A DNA stretch of 64,000 nucleotides, taken from JAHCIE01 sp034431435 (GTDB lineage: Bacteria; Chloroflexota; Anaerolineae; Epilineales; JAHCIE01). The DNA is taken from positions 1 to 64,000 of the forward strand of contig DAOUDG010000084.1 in the NCBI GenBank assembly GCA_034431435.1, read 5' to 3'. The translations under genes and the position numbers were made by a program. Shown piece by piece: positions 7,576 to 15,203 of the stretch; within the stretch, counting starts at the first letter, position 1, and each line of letters starts with the position of its first letter. A model generated the notes under the pieces. The model was not told the origin of the DNA, searched no databases, and was given only the letters and a program-made list of their open reading frames with translations.

Positions 7576-8768
7576 CAACCCATTACACCCGCACCCGCTT
7601 CACCTGGTTTGCCTACCTGTCCCTGGCCTACTTCGGCCTGCTGACCACTATCATCAGCGCGCTCATCCCCTTCCTGCGCCAGGACTACGACCTCACCTTC
7701 ACCCTGGGCAGCCTGCACTTGACCCTCTCGGCGACCGGCACCGTCATCATCGGGTTGACCGGCCATCGCGTCCTGCGCGCCTGGGGCCGTCGCGCCGCCG
7801 TCTGGGGCGGGGCGGCCGGCATGGCCCTCGGCGCCACGTTGATCGCCCTCAGCCTGAATGTCGTCACGTCGCTGGCTGGCTCCTTCGCCCTCGGCATCTC
7901 AGCCGCCCTGCTGATGATCACCTTCCAGGCCGCCCTGTCCGACTACTACGGCCCCCTGCGCGGCGCGGCCCTCGCCGAGTCAAGCGGCGTGGCGAGCATG
8001 GCAACCATCGTCGCCCCCTTCTGGGTGGGAACCGCCGTCAGCCTGGGCCTGGGCTGGCGCGGGGCGACCCTGGCGGCGGCCGCCCTCCTCGTGCCTCTGG
8101 CCCTGGCCTTCTGGCAGACGCCCGTGCCGCGTGCGACCCCTGCCCCGCGCGCCGACGGCACGCCGCACCTGCGGCTACCGGGTGCGTTCTGGATGTACGC
8201 CTTCGTCCAGTTCCTGGTCGTGTCGGTGGAGTGGGGTATTATCGCCTGGGGCGCGACCTACCTGGCCCAGTCGGGTGGGCTGGCGGCCGCCGAGGGCGTG
8301 CGCTGGATGAGCGTCTTCTTCGCGGCGATGGTTGTCGGCCGCTTCTGCGGGCGCTGGATCGCCGAGCGGGTCCAGGGCGTGCGCCAGATGTACCTCCAGC
8401 TGGCCGTCGCCGCCGTCGGCTTCCTGCTCTTCTGGCTCGCCCCGTCGCTGCCGCTGCGCCTCGTTGGGCTATTCGTCGTGGGCCTGGGCATCTCCAACCT
8501 CTACCCCTTCGTCGTCGCCCTCGCCGACGGGGTAGCCGACGGCCAGACCGATCTGGCAATGACCCGCCTGGCGCTCATCGGCGGCTTCGGCATCCTGCTG
8601 ACGCCGCTGGTTCTCGGCTGGGCCGCTGACCGCCTCGACCTGCAACAGGCGCTGGGCATCATCGGCCTGCTGCTCGTCGCGAGCGTGGTCGCCACGGCGG
8701 TCGCGGGCGCGCTCGGTCGGCGGCACGCAGCGGCGCGGCTGGCGACGACCGAACGCCTCGCCGCGTAG
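7572..8768 (+). CDS. MFS transporter
   Basis: A 398-residue protein with about twelve hydrophobic helices in two halves and a short hydrophilic linker after helix 6 (PRATPAPRADGTPHL). The pattern is the major facilitator superfamily, a secondary carrier of the cytoplasmic membrane. The start ATG overlaps the stop of the GlcF-like gene, so it is translated with it. An obvious guess is import of the acid oxidised by the GlcE/GlcF pair, or export of its product, but no specificity motif is recognisable. Confidence 0.87.
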   Translation: MTTHYTRTRFTWFAYLSLAYFGLLTTIISALIPFLRQDYDLTFTLGSLHLTLSATGTVIIGLTGHRVLRAWGRRAAVWGGAAGMALGATLIALSLNVVTSLAGSFALGISAALLMITFQAALSDYYGPLRGAALAESSGVASMATIVAPFWVGTAVSLGLGWRGATLAAAALLVPLALAFWQTPVPRATPAPRADGTPHLRLPGAFWMYAFVQFLVVSVEWGIIAWGATYLAQSGGLAAAEGVRWMSVFFAAMVVGRFCGRWIAERVQGVRQMYLQLAVAAVGFLLFWLAPSLPLRLVGLFVVGLGISNLYPFVVALADGVADGQTDLAMTRLALIGGFGILLTPLVLGWAADRLDLQQALGIIGLLLVASVVATAVAGALGRRHAAARLATTERLAA

Positions 8769-8773
8769 CCTGC

Positions 8774-8843
8774 TCGGGCGAGACCCTCTACCAAGCATAG
8801 ACCCTAACGGTCTCCGAGACCGTTAGGGTCTTCTCTCGCCCGA
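8774..8843. terminator. Nested inverted repeat between convergent genes
   Basis: The outer arms are perfect 10-mers, TCGGGCGAGA (8774-8783) and its complement (8834-8843). Inside sits a near-perfect 31-base palindrome (8800-8830), with 15-bp arms around a single unpaired base and built on GACCCTAACGG. It separates the + strand transporter gene from the small minus strand gene and could act as a bidirectional terminator. Confidence 0.65.
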
Positions 8844-8850
8844 CCTTGAC

Positions 8851-9245
8851 TCAGTACGGCCCAGCCCACTGCCCTGGCGCGCGCAGCGGCAGGTCTCCGG
8901 CGTCCAACGCGGGGTCGCCGCTGGTGTTGAGGTCACGCAGGCGGGCCATCTCCCGCTCGTGCTCGGCCGCGGTGCGGAACCGCAGTACCGGCACGACTGC
9001 ATCGAGCGCGGGGTCGCCGCTGGTGTTGAGGTCACGCAGGCGGGCCATCTCCCGCTCGTGCTCGGCCGCGGTGCGAACCAGGGGCGCCGGGACGGCGGCG
9101 GGCGCAGCGGGCGCGACCGGCTCCAGGGTGGGCGCGAAGGCGCGAGGACGGCGAGGACGGCGAGGACGAGCAGGGCCAGCAGCGCGGCCAGCAGCAGTCG
9201 ATGATGCGTAGCCCAATCCGTCGCGTGATGAAGGGTGGCGTTCAT
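8851..9245 (-). CDS. Small membrane-anchored protein with internal duplication, apparent frameshift
   Basis: On the minus strand a strong AAAGGAGG lies eight bases before the ATG at 9245. The reading starts MNATLHHATDWATHH and runs into a convincing helix rich in Leu, Ala and Val. After this helix the believable coding frame changes. The -1 frame gives FAPTLEPVAPAAPAA and then two copies of a repeat ending EMARLRDLNTSGDPALDA, with a stop at 8851-8853. The shift falls near 9141-9170, in a run of GAGGACGGC repeats. Either a sequencing or assembly indel, a real frameshift mutation, or programmed slippage could explain it. The product would be a short anchored protein of about 130 residues. No function is recognised. 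Confidence 0.5.
8908..9075. repeat. 69-bp direct repeat inside the small minus strand gene
   Basis: Two identical 69-base copies (8908-8976 and 9007-9075), with starts 99 bases apart, which keeps the frame. They encode the duplicated AEHEREMARLRDLNTSGDPA segment, a recent in-frame duplication. Confidence 0.85.
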
Positions 9246-9360
9246 GGCTCAATCCTCCTTTCGCCCGTCGCCCTGTTTCAGGGCAGGGGGCAAGCTTGTA
9301 TCCGACTCCTTGTACTTCCATTGAAGCACGTTCGTCGCCCCATTTCTACCCGCTTTGCGG

Positions 9361-9366
9361 TATAAT
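9361..9366 (+). promoter_or_regulatory. Candidate -10 box for the NB-ARC regulator; divergent spacer 9246-9438
   Basis: Consensus TATAAT sits 72 bases before the GTG at 9439, with no clear -35. The rest of the 193-base spacer holds a short hairpin (GCCCTG-TTT-CAGGGC, 9270-9284) just upstream of the minus strand gene and no other feature I could identify. Confidence 0.45.
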
Positions 9367-9438
9367 GGCTGTAGACAAGCGGGAATGGGACGGGCGTGGC
9401 CCGCCAAGCCAGGCGCGACGCGGCGTGGGAGGTGAGCC

Positions 9439-11808
9439 GTGGACGCGGAGTTGTCCTTCGGCGAGTGGCTGCGACGGCGACGACGCGGGCTGGGCCTGAC
9501 CCAGCTCGAGCTGGGTCAGCGCGCGGGCTATTCTGGCGAGACGATTCGCAAGGTCGAGGCGGACGAGCTGCGCCCGTCCCGTCATCTGGTCGAGAGCCTG
9601 GCCGCCGCCCTGAGCCTGACGCCCACCGAGCGCGCCGCCTTCGCCCCCTTCGCCCGTGGCGAGGCTCAGGCCAACGCCCCGCCCATCTCCACCCAGACGG
9701 TGAGCCTGCCGGCCCCCGTCCGCCACAACCTGCCCACGCCCCCCACGCCCCTCCTCGGCCGCGACGCGGACGTCGCCACCCTGCGCGCCCTGCTGCTGGG
9801 CGACGCGGCGCGCCTGGTGACCCTGACCGGCGTCGGTGGCACGGGCAAGACCCGCCTGGCCGTGGCCGCCGCCGCCGCGGCGCTGGACGCCTTCCCCGAC
9901 GGCGTTGCCTTCGTCGACCTCGCGCCGCTCCGCGACTCGACCTTCGTCGCCCCCACCATCGCCCAGGCGCTGGGCGTTCGGAACACGCGGGGCCGCCCCA
10001 TCGAAGAGATACTCCAGGGCTATCTACACGCGAAGGCCCTCCTTCTGCTGTTGGATAACTTCGAGCACCTGCTCGCCGCCGCGCCACTGGTGGCCGACCT
10101 GCTGGCCGCCACCCTGCGCCTCAAGGTCCTCGTCACCAGCCGCGAGGTGCTGCGACTGCGGGGCGAGCATGTCTACGCGGTCGAGCCGCTCCTTGTGCCG
10201 CCCCTGGACAAGCCGCTCCCCCTAGAGCGCCTGGCCGAGTACCCCGCCGTGGCCCTCTTCGCCCAACGCGCCGCCGACGCCGCGTCGGGCTTCCGCCTGA
10301 CCCCCGGCAACGCGGCGGCGGTGGCGGGCATCTGCGCGAGGCTGGACGGCCTGCCGCTGGCGATTGAACTGGCCGCCGCCCACGTGCGGGTCTTGCCGCC
10401 GCCTGCGCTGCTGACCCACCTGGACCATCGCCTGGCGGTACTGACCCACGGACCCCGCGACCTCCCGACGCGCCAGCAGACGCTACAAACCGAGATTCAG
10501 TGGAGCTACGACCTGTTGAGCGAGGGGGAGAAGGCGCTGTTCCGTCGGCTGGCGGTGTTTGCCGGGGGATTCACGCTCGAGGCGGCAGACGGGGTTACAG
10601 GAGATTGGAGATTAGAGATTGAAGGCTCGGAATCTCCAATCTCCACCCTCGATGCCGTCGAGTCACTGGTCGCCAAGAGCCTACTGACGCACCGCGAGAA
10701 CGCGACGGGTGAGCCGCGCTTTGGCATGTTGGAGACGATCCGCGAGTACGCCCTGGAACGCCTCGCGGCCAGCGCCGAGGCCGAAATGGTCCGTCAGGCT
10801 CACGCGGCGTACTTCGTGACCTGGATCGAATCGGTCGAGCCAAAGCTGTATGGCGAGGGGGAGATCGACTGGTTCGCCCGGGTGGAGGTGGAGCACGACA
10901 ATCTGCGGGCGGCGCTGGCCTGGGAGGAGGCAGAGCGGGACCAGGAGACGGCGCTACGACTGGCGGCGGCGATGCGGCGCTTCTGGTACGTGCGGGGCTA
11001 CTGGAGCGAGGGCCGCCGCTGGCTGGAGAGTATTCTTGCCTGGGCCGACGGAGGGACGCCGCGCGCTCAGGCGGGCGCGCGGCTGGCGCTCGGCAATATG
11101 CTTGGCATGCTGCACGCGCACGCCCAGGCGCTGCCTTACCTGGAGCAGGTGCTGGACCTCTACCGTTCCCTCGGCGACACGCGCAGGGTGAGCAACGTGC
11201 TTCAGCACCTCGGCAAGGCGGCGCTGGCCCTGGGCGACCTCGAGCGGGCCGAGGCCGCTGCCGAGGAGAGCGTTCAGCTTGCGCGGGAGACGGGGATTCG
11301 GCCGCTGCTGGCCCTGAGTCTGTCCCAACTGGGTCTGTTGGCCTGGGAGCGGGGCGACGACATGCGCGCCGAGAGTCTCCTGATAGAGGCCCGCGCCGTG
11401 GCCCGCCAGGCGGGGAGTCATCGCGAGGCGGCGGTCGTGCTTGTCACCCTCGGCTTTCTCGCCGTGCTCCGAGACGATGCCTGTCAGGCGTCCCAGCGGC
11501 TGCGGGAGGCCGCCGCCGAAGCGCGTGCACCAGCCGACCCCTGGACCCTCGTCGGCGTGCTGGAAGGCTGCGCCGCCCTGGCAGCGCGTGAGCGGCCGGA
11601 GCGAGCGGCCCGACTGTGGGGAGCTGCCCGAGAGTTTCTCGAAGCCCTGGGCGGCGAGCGCGAGCCGATGGAGCAGGCGGCCTATGCCTCGGCCGTCGCC
11701 CCGGCGCGGGCCGCCCTGGGCGACGATCACCTGGCGACGCTGATGCGGGAGGGCGCGGCGATGACGCTGGAGGAGGCCGTCGCCTACGCGCTAGAGGAAG
11801 ACGGTTGA
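9439..11808 (+). CDS. XRE-HTH, NB-ARC ATPase and TPR transcriptional regulator
   Basis: A 789-residue STAND-type regulator. Residues 6-60 form an XRE helix-turn-helix (LGLTQLELGQRAGYSGETIRKVE). Residues 105-340 form an NB-ARC ATPase, with Walker A GVGGTGKTRLA at 131-141 and Walker B LLLLLDNFEH at 201-210. The C-terminal 320 residues are tetratricopeptide-like helical pairs (ALALGDLERAEAAAEESVQLA and similar). Such proteins probably oligomerise on ATP binding and switch on nearby genes; the ligand is unknown. The start GTG has GGGAGG a few bases upstream. A low-complexity stretch at about residues 387-402 (VTGDWRLEIEGSESPIS) is encoded by a palindromic heptamer repeat and is probably an insertion. 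Confidence 0.9.
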   Translation: MDAELSFGEWLRRRRRGLGLTQLELGQRAGYSGETIRKVEADELRPSRHLVESLAAALSLTPTERAAFAPFARGEAQANAPPISTQTVSLPAPVRHNLPTPPTPLLGRDADVATLRALLLGDAARLVTLTGVGGTGKTRLAVAAAAAALDAFPDGVAFVDLAPLRDSTFVAPTIAQALGVRNTRGRPIEEILQGYLHAKALLLLLDNFEHLLAAAPLVADLLAATLRLKVLVTSREVLRLRGEHVYAVEPLLVPPLDKPLPLERLAEYPAVALFAQRAADAASGFRLTPGNAAAVAGICARLDGLPLAIELAAAHVRVLPPPALLTHLDHRLAVLTHGPRDLPTRQQTLQTEIQWSYDLLSEGEKALFRRLAVFAGGFTLEAADGVTGDWRLEIEGSESPISTLDAVESLVAKSLLTHRENATGEPRFGMLETIREYALERLAASAEAEMVRQAHAAYFVTWIESVEPKLYGEGEIDWFARVEVEHDNLRAALAWEEAERDQETALRLAAAMRRFWYVRGYWSEGRRWLESILAWADGGTPRAQAGARLALGNMLGMLHAHAQALPYLEQVLDLYRSLGDTRRVSNVLQHLGKAALALGDLERAEAAAEESVQLARETGIRPLLALSLSQLGLLAWERGDDMRAESLLIEARAVARQAGSHREAAVVLVTLGFLAVLRDDACQASQRLREAAAEARAPADPWTLVGVLEGCAALAARERPERAARLWGAAREFLEALGGEREPMEQAAYASAVAPARAALGDDHLATLMREGAAMTLEEAVAYALEEDG
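10600..10644. repeat. Heptamer palindrome (GGAGATT) inserted in frame in the regulator
   Basis: GGAGATT, GGAGATT and AGAGATT in tandem, a short spacer, then AATCTCC AATCTCC: perfect 14-base inverted arms (10600-10613 and 10631-10644). The composition is AT-richer than the surrounding gene, and it encodes the DWRLEIEGSESPIS segment without breaking the frame. It looks like an STRR-type mobile palindrome. Confidence 0.8.
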
Positions 11809-11837
11809 GGAGCGATACTCTGATCCCCTCTCCCAGA

Positions 11838-12422
11838 GATGCGTGATGCGTGAGAAGAGGCGGACCCGAGGCCTAGTGCTGGGCGCGGTGTCTGATGGAT
11901 GAGAAGAGAAGCGAGCCATGAATTATGCGGAGTGGGAGGCATCTGTTCCCGCGTCAATCCAAGGCGACCCGCTGTGGCGTACAGAGGTCGATCGATTAGC
12001 CCTCTTCGCCGCAGACATCGGCTGGCATGACGTCACCGCTCTGGCCGCAGACCGGCGCACCCTCTCGCTGGCCGACCAGTTGTATCGTGCTCTCGGCTCG
12101 ATTGGAGCGAATATCGCCGAGGGCTACAGCAGGGGCACAGGGCCTGATCGAGCGCGGTTCTACGAGTACGCCTTGGGGTCGGCGCGCGAGAGCCGCGACT
12201 GGTACTACAAGGCCCGTCATGTGCTCAAGGAGTCGCTGGTAGAGCATCGCCTGGACCTACTGACCCAGATCATTCGCCTCCTGATGGTCATGGTCCCTCA
12301 TCAGCGTGGCCGCGCCATGCGAGAGCAGCAGGGCGAGTACAACACCCCGCCTGACGCGCTTCCTCCTCTCGCTGACGTCTGAGGCGGTAGGGCCACGCCA
12401 TTCTTCTCACGCATCACGCATC
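11838..12422. mobile_element. Putative element: four-helix-bundle gene between perfect 21-bp inverted repeats
   Basis: The left arm at 11838-11858 and the right arm at 12402-12422 are perfect 21-base reverse complements built from the heptamer GATGCGT (GATGCGTGATGCGTGAGAAG plus one base). They lie in C-rich/G-rich flanks that also partly mirror each other. A degenerate third copy (GATGGATGAGAAGAGAAG) is at 11894-11911. Exactly one gene, of the 23S intervening-sequence family, lies between them. No transposase is inside and no clear target duplication was found. Confidence 0.6.
11918..12382 (+). CDS. Four helix bundle protein (23S rRNA intervening-sequence / S23 family)
   Basis: A 154-residue helical protein. 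The family signature is visible as LYRALGSIGANIAEGYSRG, followed by RFYEYALGSARESRDWYYKA. These proteins were first found encoded in intervening sequences of 23S rRNA and are also related to the Avd accessory protein of diversity-generating retroelements. No reverse transcriptase or rRNA is nearby. The N-terminus (MNYAEWEASVPASIQ) is typical of the Chloroflexota and cyanobacterial versions. It has only a weak ribosome binding site and stands alone between inverted repeats, suggesting movement as a unit. The molecular role is unknown, possibly RNA binding. Confidence 0.88.
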   Translation: MNYAEWEASVPASIQGDPLWRTEVDRLALFAADIGWHDVTALAADRRTLSLADQLYRALGSIGANIAEGYSRGTGPDRARFYEYALGSARESRDWYYKARHVLKESLVEHRLDLLTQIIRLLMVMVPHQRGRAMREQQGEYNTPPDALPPLADV

Positions 12423-12467
12423 AGAGGGAGGGGGTTCAGAACCGGGACAGCATCCGGACCCATCGTG

Positions 12468-12498
12468 CGTTGACCCTTAGCGTCAACGACCCTATACT
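12468..12498 (+). promoter_or_regulatory. ccm operon promoter with overlapping palindrome
   Basis: TTGACC (12470-12475), a 17-base spacer and TATACT (12493-12498). The ATG of ccmA is six bases after the -10 box, so transcription should begin at or next to the start codon. A perfect palindrome, CGTTGAC-N7-GTCAACG (12468-12488), covers the -35 box and part of the spacer and is a candidate operator. Confidence 0.7.
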
Positions 12499-12504
12499 TC
12501 CGCC

Positions 12505-13290
12505 ATGCCAGACCGAGACTCGAGCGTCGTGCCGCTGCTGAGTGTCCAGCGGCTGTCCAAGCAGTTCGGCGTCCACTGGGCGCTGCGCGAGGTCAGCTTT
12601 GACGTGGGCGCGGGCGACGTTGTGACCCTGTTCGGCCCCAACGGCGCGGGCAAGACGACCCTCATGCGCCTCGTGGCGACCCTGGGTAAGCCCACGTCGG
12701 GCCGCGTCGTGCTGGACGGCCAACCCCTCAAGGCGTCGGCGGCCAGCGCGCGCCAGGGCATCGGCTTCGTCTCCCACCAGCCCCTCCTCTATCCCGACCT
12801 GACTGCCCACGAGAATCTGACCTTCTTCGCTCGCCTGTACGGGCTGACCGAGAGTCTCCCGCGCATCAACGCCCTGCTCGACCGCGTCGGCCTGGCGCAC
12901 CGGGCCGACGACCCGGTACGCCAGTACTCGCGCGGCATGCAGCAGCGCCTGTCCCTCGCCCGCGCCCTACTTCACGACCCGCGCCTGCTGCTGCTGGACG
13001 AGCCGTACACCGGCCTCGACCCGGTGGCGACCGACTGGCTGAACCGTCTGCTGGCGGAGTTGAGCCAGCAGGGCCACACCATCCTCATGACCAGCCACGA
13101 CCTGCAAGGTGGCGCGGCCCTGGCGAGCCGCGTTCTCATCCTGGCCGGCGGGCGGCTGGTATTCGCCGCCGACGCGGCCAGCCTGGCCCCAGGCGAGCTG
13201 TCGGCCGCCTACCTGGCCGCCGGGCGTGTGGCGACCGAGGGCGCGCGGGACACTGGCCTGACCAGCAATGGCGCACGAGGCGCATCGTGA
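12505..13290 (+). CDS. ccmA: ABC transporter ATP-binding protein, CcmA-like
   Basis: A 261-residue ABC ATPase. Walker A is GPNGAGKTTLMR, the Q-loop is SHQPLLYPDLTAHENL, the signature is YSRGMQQRLSLARAL (SRGMQ in place of SGGQ, as in CcmA and related exporters), Walker B is LLLLDEPYTGLDP, and the H-loop is ILMTSHD. With CcmB and CcmC it would form the heme-handling ABC complex of system I cytochrome c maturation, releasing holo-CcmE with ATP. CcmB begins within its last codons. No ribosome binding site precedes the ATG, which fits a leaderless mRNA. Confidence 0.88.
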   Translation: MPDRDSSVVPLLSVQRLSKQFGVHWALREVSFDVGAGDVVTLFGPNGAGKTTLMRLVATLGKPTSGRVVLDGQPLKASAASARQGIGFVSHQPLLYPDLTAHENLTFFARLYGLTESLPRINALLDRVGLAHRADDPVRQYSRGMQQRLSLARALLHDPRLLLLDEPYTGLDPVATDWLNRLLAELSQQGHTILMTSHDLQGGAALASRVLILAGGRLVFAADAASLAPGELSAAYLAAGRVATEGARDTGLTSNGARGAS

Positions 13291-14030
13291 CGACGACCCG
13301 CGAGGAGACACGCGCCGCTGTGCCGCCCCTCACGGCCGAGACGACGCGGCGGGGCGGCCTGGCGTTGTACCTGTTCCAGGTCGGCGCGCTGGTATGGAAG
13401 GACCTGGCTGCCGAGCGGCGCACCAAAGAGATACTGTCGGCGATGCTCGTCTTCGCCCTGCTGGTGGTGCTCATCTTCAACTTTGCCTTCGACCTGCGCC
13501 GCGTCGAGATGGACCTGGTCGGCCCCGGCATCCTGTGGGTCGCCTTCACCTTCGCCGGCATTCTCGGCCTCAATCGCGCCTTCGCCCTGGAAAAGGACCG
13601 GGGCGCGTTGGAGGGGCTGATGCTGGCCCCGATGGACCGCAGCGCCATCTACGCCGGCAAGCTCATTAGCACCCTGCTGCTAATGAGCATCATGGAGATC
13701 GCCATCTTCCCGGTCTATGCGCTGCTCAACAATCAACCCATCCGACTAGACGTGCTGCCCGTAGTATTCATGGGCACGCTCGGCTTTGTCGCGGCGGGCA
13801 CGGTCATCGCGGCCATGGCCGCCAACACGCGCACCCGCGAGGTGCTGCTGCCCATCCTACTCTTTCCCATCCTGATCCCCGTCATCATCGCCGCTGTGGG
13901 CGCGACGGCCATCGTCGTGCGCGGCGGCAGCTGGGATGAGTTGGCCGCGCCCCTCTCGCTGCTGGCTATCTTCGACATCATCTTTCTCGTCGCCGGATTC
14001 CTCGTCTTTGAGTACGTCATCGAGGAGTAA
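13287..14030 (+). CDS. ccmB: Heme exporter membrane protein CcmB
   Basis: A 247-residue protein with six hydrophobic helices. The family patterns are a cytoplasmic start LVWKDLAAERRTKEIL, WVAFTFAGILGLNRAFALEK and GALEGLMLAPMDR, all typical of CcmB. It is the membrane subunit that pairs with CcmA in cytochrome c maturation. The GTG start overlaps the ccmA stop (GTGA), so translation is coupled. It lies directly before CcmC. Confidence 0.93.
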   Translation: MTTTREETRAAVPPLTAETTRRGGLALYLFQVGALVWKDLAAERRTKEILSAMLVFALLVVLIFNFAFDLRRVEMDLVGPGILWVAFTFAGILGLNRAFALEKDRGALEGLMLAPMDRSAIYAGKLISTLLLMSIMEIAIFPVYALLNNQPIRLDVLPVVFMGTLGFVAAGTVIAAMAANTRTREVLLPILLFPILIPVIIAAVGATAIVVRGGSWDELAAPLSLLAIFDIIFLVAGFLVFEYVIEE

Positions 14031-14034
14031 ACGC

Positions 14035-14745
14035 ATGACCCCATCACGCCTGAACACGGCTACCCGTATCCTCGGCATCCTGACCCTCATTGCTATGGCC
14101 GTCAGCCTGTACATGGCGCTCATCTGGTCGCCGCCGGAGCGCACCATGTTGGGCGACACGGTGCGCATCCTGTACTTCCACGCCCCCGCTGCGTGGACGG
14201 CCTACCTGTCCTTCGGCGTCGTCGCCATCGCCAGCATCATGTACCTGTGGAAGCGCAAGCACATCTGGGACGTCATCGCCCTGGCCTCGGCCGAGATCGG
14301 TGTCCTGCTGACGACGCTGACCCTCATCTCCGGCATGTTGTGGGGCAAGACCGTTTGGGGCACGTACTGGACGTGGGACGCTCGCCTGACCAGTACCCTG
14401 GTGTTGTGGCTCATCTACGTGGGCTACCTGATGCTGCGGGCCGCCATCGATGACCCGGAGCGTCGCGCCCGTCTGGCGGCCATTGTCGGTATCGTCGGCG
14501 CGCTGGACATCCCCCTCATCCACTTCGCCGTGCTGTGGTGGCGCACGCTGCACCCACAGCCCATCGCCATCCGCCCCGGCGGCCCCGCGCTAGACCCGCC
14601 CCTGGCGCTGACCCTCAACGTCGCGATGATCGCCTTCACCCTGCTGTATGCCTACCTGCTTCTGGCGCGCATCCAGCTGGAGCTGGCCCGCGACCGCGCC
14701 GAGGCGATGCGCCAGCCGATCGAGGTTCCCGTGGGCGCGGACTGA
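14035..14745 (+). CDS. ccmC: Cytochrome c biogenesis protein CcmC
   Basis: A 236-residue protein with six membrane helices. The WWD-type heme-binding motif WGTYWTWDARLTS is clear, with likely heme-ligand histidines at YFHAPAAW and in LIHFAVLWWRTLH. CcmC passes heme to CcmE on the outer face of the membrane. It starts four bases after the ccmB stop. CcmE, CcmF and the other genes of the system are not in the window: the next 180 bases hold repeats and then an unrelated riboswitch operon. Confidence 0.92.
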   Translation: MTPSRLNTATRILGILTLIAMAVSLYMALIWSPPERTMLGDTVRILYFHAPAAWTAYLSFGVVAIASIMYLWKRKHIWDVIALASAEIGVLLTTLTLISGMLWGKTVWGTYWTWDARLTSTLVLWLIYVGYLMLRAAIDDPERRARLAAIVGIVGALDIPLIHFAVLWWRTLHPQPIAIRPGGPALDPPLALTLNVAMIAFTLLYAYLLLARIQLELARDRAEAMRQPIEVPVGAD

Positions 14746-14916
14746 CGACGGCGACCGACCACCGCCGACCGGCCGAGGGCCTGGCCCGACGGTGACAATC
14801 TGGGGTGAGGCAGAGCGCAAAGACGCGAAGCAGAGACGAGAAATCGGCTTCGCGTCTTCGCGCGCCCTTGCGTCGAAGAGAGTGGAGGCCGAGCGTGGCC
14901 GTTGGTCGGTCGTCGT
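14745..14916. repeat. Nested repeat element after ccmC, probable terminator
   Basis: The outer arms are related to the GACCGACC heptamer family: about 14745-14765 reads GACGACGGCGACCGACC and 14899-14916 is its imperfect reverse complement. Inside is a strong hairpin with 17-base arms and one mismatch (14815-14831 and 14847-14863, core AAGACGCGAAG). It ends the ccm operon and precedes the riboswitch promoter. Apart from these repeats I see nothing else in this stretch. Confidence 0.6.
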
Positions 14917-14927
14917 CCTTCCGGCGT

Positions 14928-14956
14928 TTGACTCTCGGCGCGGGGCGTGCTAGTAT
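14928..14956 (+). promoter_or_regulatory. Promoter of the SAM riboswitch operon
   Basis: TTGACT (14928-14933), a 17-base spacer and TAGTAT (14951-14956). The expected transcript start, near 14963, leaves the full riboswitch aptamer in the leader. Confidence 0.75.
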
Positions 14957-14979
14957 TTGGCGTCAACCGCATATGGCAA

Positions 14980-15128
14980 CTCTTATCTAGAGGGGTGGAG
15001 GGATCGGCCCTGTGAAGCCCCGGCAACCGGCCTGGATCGTGACGCGGGTAGACGTTTGCCCGCCAGCCGAGATTATCCTCGCTTGGTGCCAATTCCGTCA
15101 GACGCCGTTGTCGTCTGGAAGATGAGAG
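14980..15128 (+). promoter_or_regulatory. SAM-I (S-box) riboswitch aptamer
   Basis: The basal P1 stem CUCUUAUCU (14980-14988) pairs fully with AGAUGAGAG (15120-15128). Between them are the conserved S-box blocks: AGAGGGGTGGAGGGA, GGCCCTGTGAAGCCC, CGGCAACCGG and GGTGCCAATTCC. Binding S-adenosylmethionine should stabilise P1 and allow the downstream terminator to form, turning the operon off when SAM is plentiful. This is among the most secure calls in the window. Confidence 0.95.
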
Positions 15129-15140
15129 CACTCTTTCCGA

Positions 15141-15178
15141 AGCGTGTCTCTCTGTTGTGTTGGAGAGACGCTTTTTTT
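15141..15178 (+). terminator. Riboswitch expression-platform terminator
   Basis: AGCG-TG-TCTCTC (15141-15152) pairs with GAGAGACGCT (15163-15172) apart from a two-base bulge, and seven T residues follow directly. This is an intrinsic terminator just downstream of the S-box aptamer, 26 bases before the mtnA start. Confidence 0.92.
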
Positions 15179-15203
15179 GTTGCCACGGGGCACGAGGGAT
15201 GCA

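Noticed and set aside
11918..12382. Four-helix-bundle gene as an Avd accessory of a diversity-generating retroelement
   Set aside because: No reverse transcriptase, template repeat or variable repeat was found nearby.
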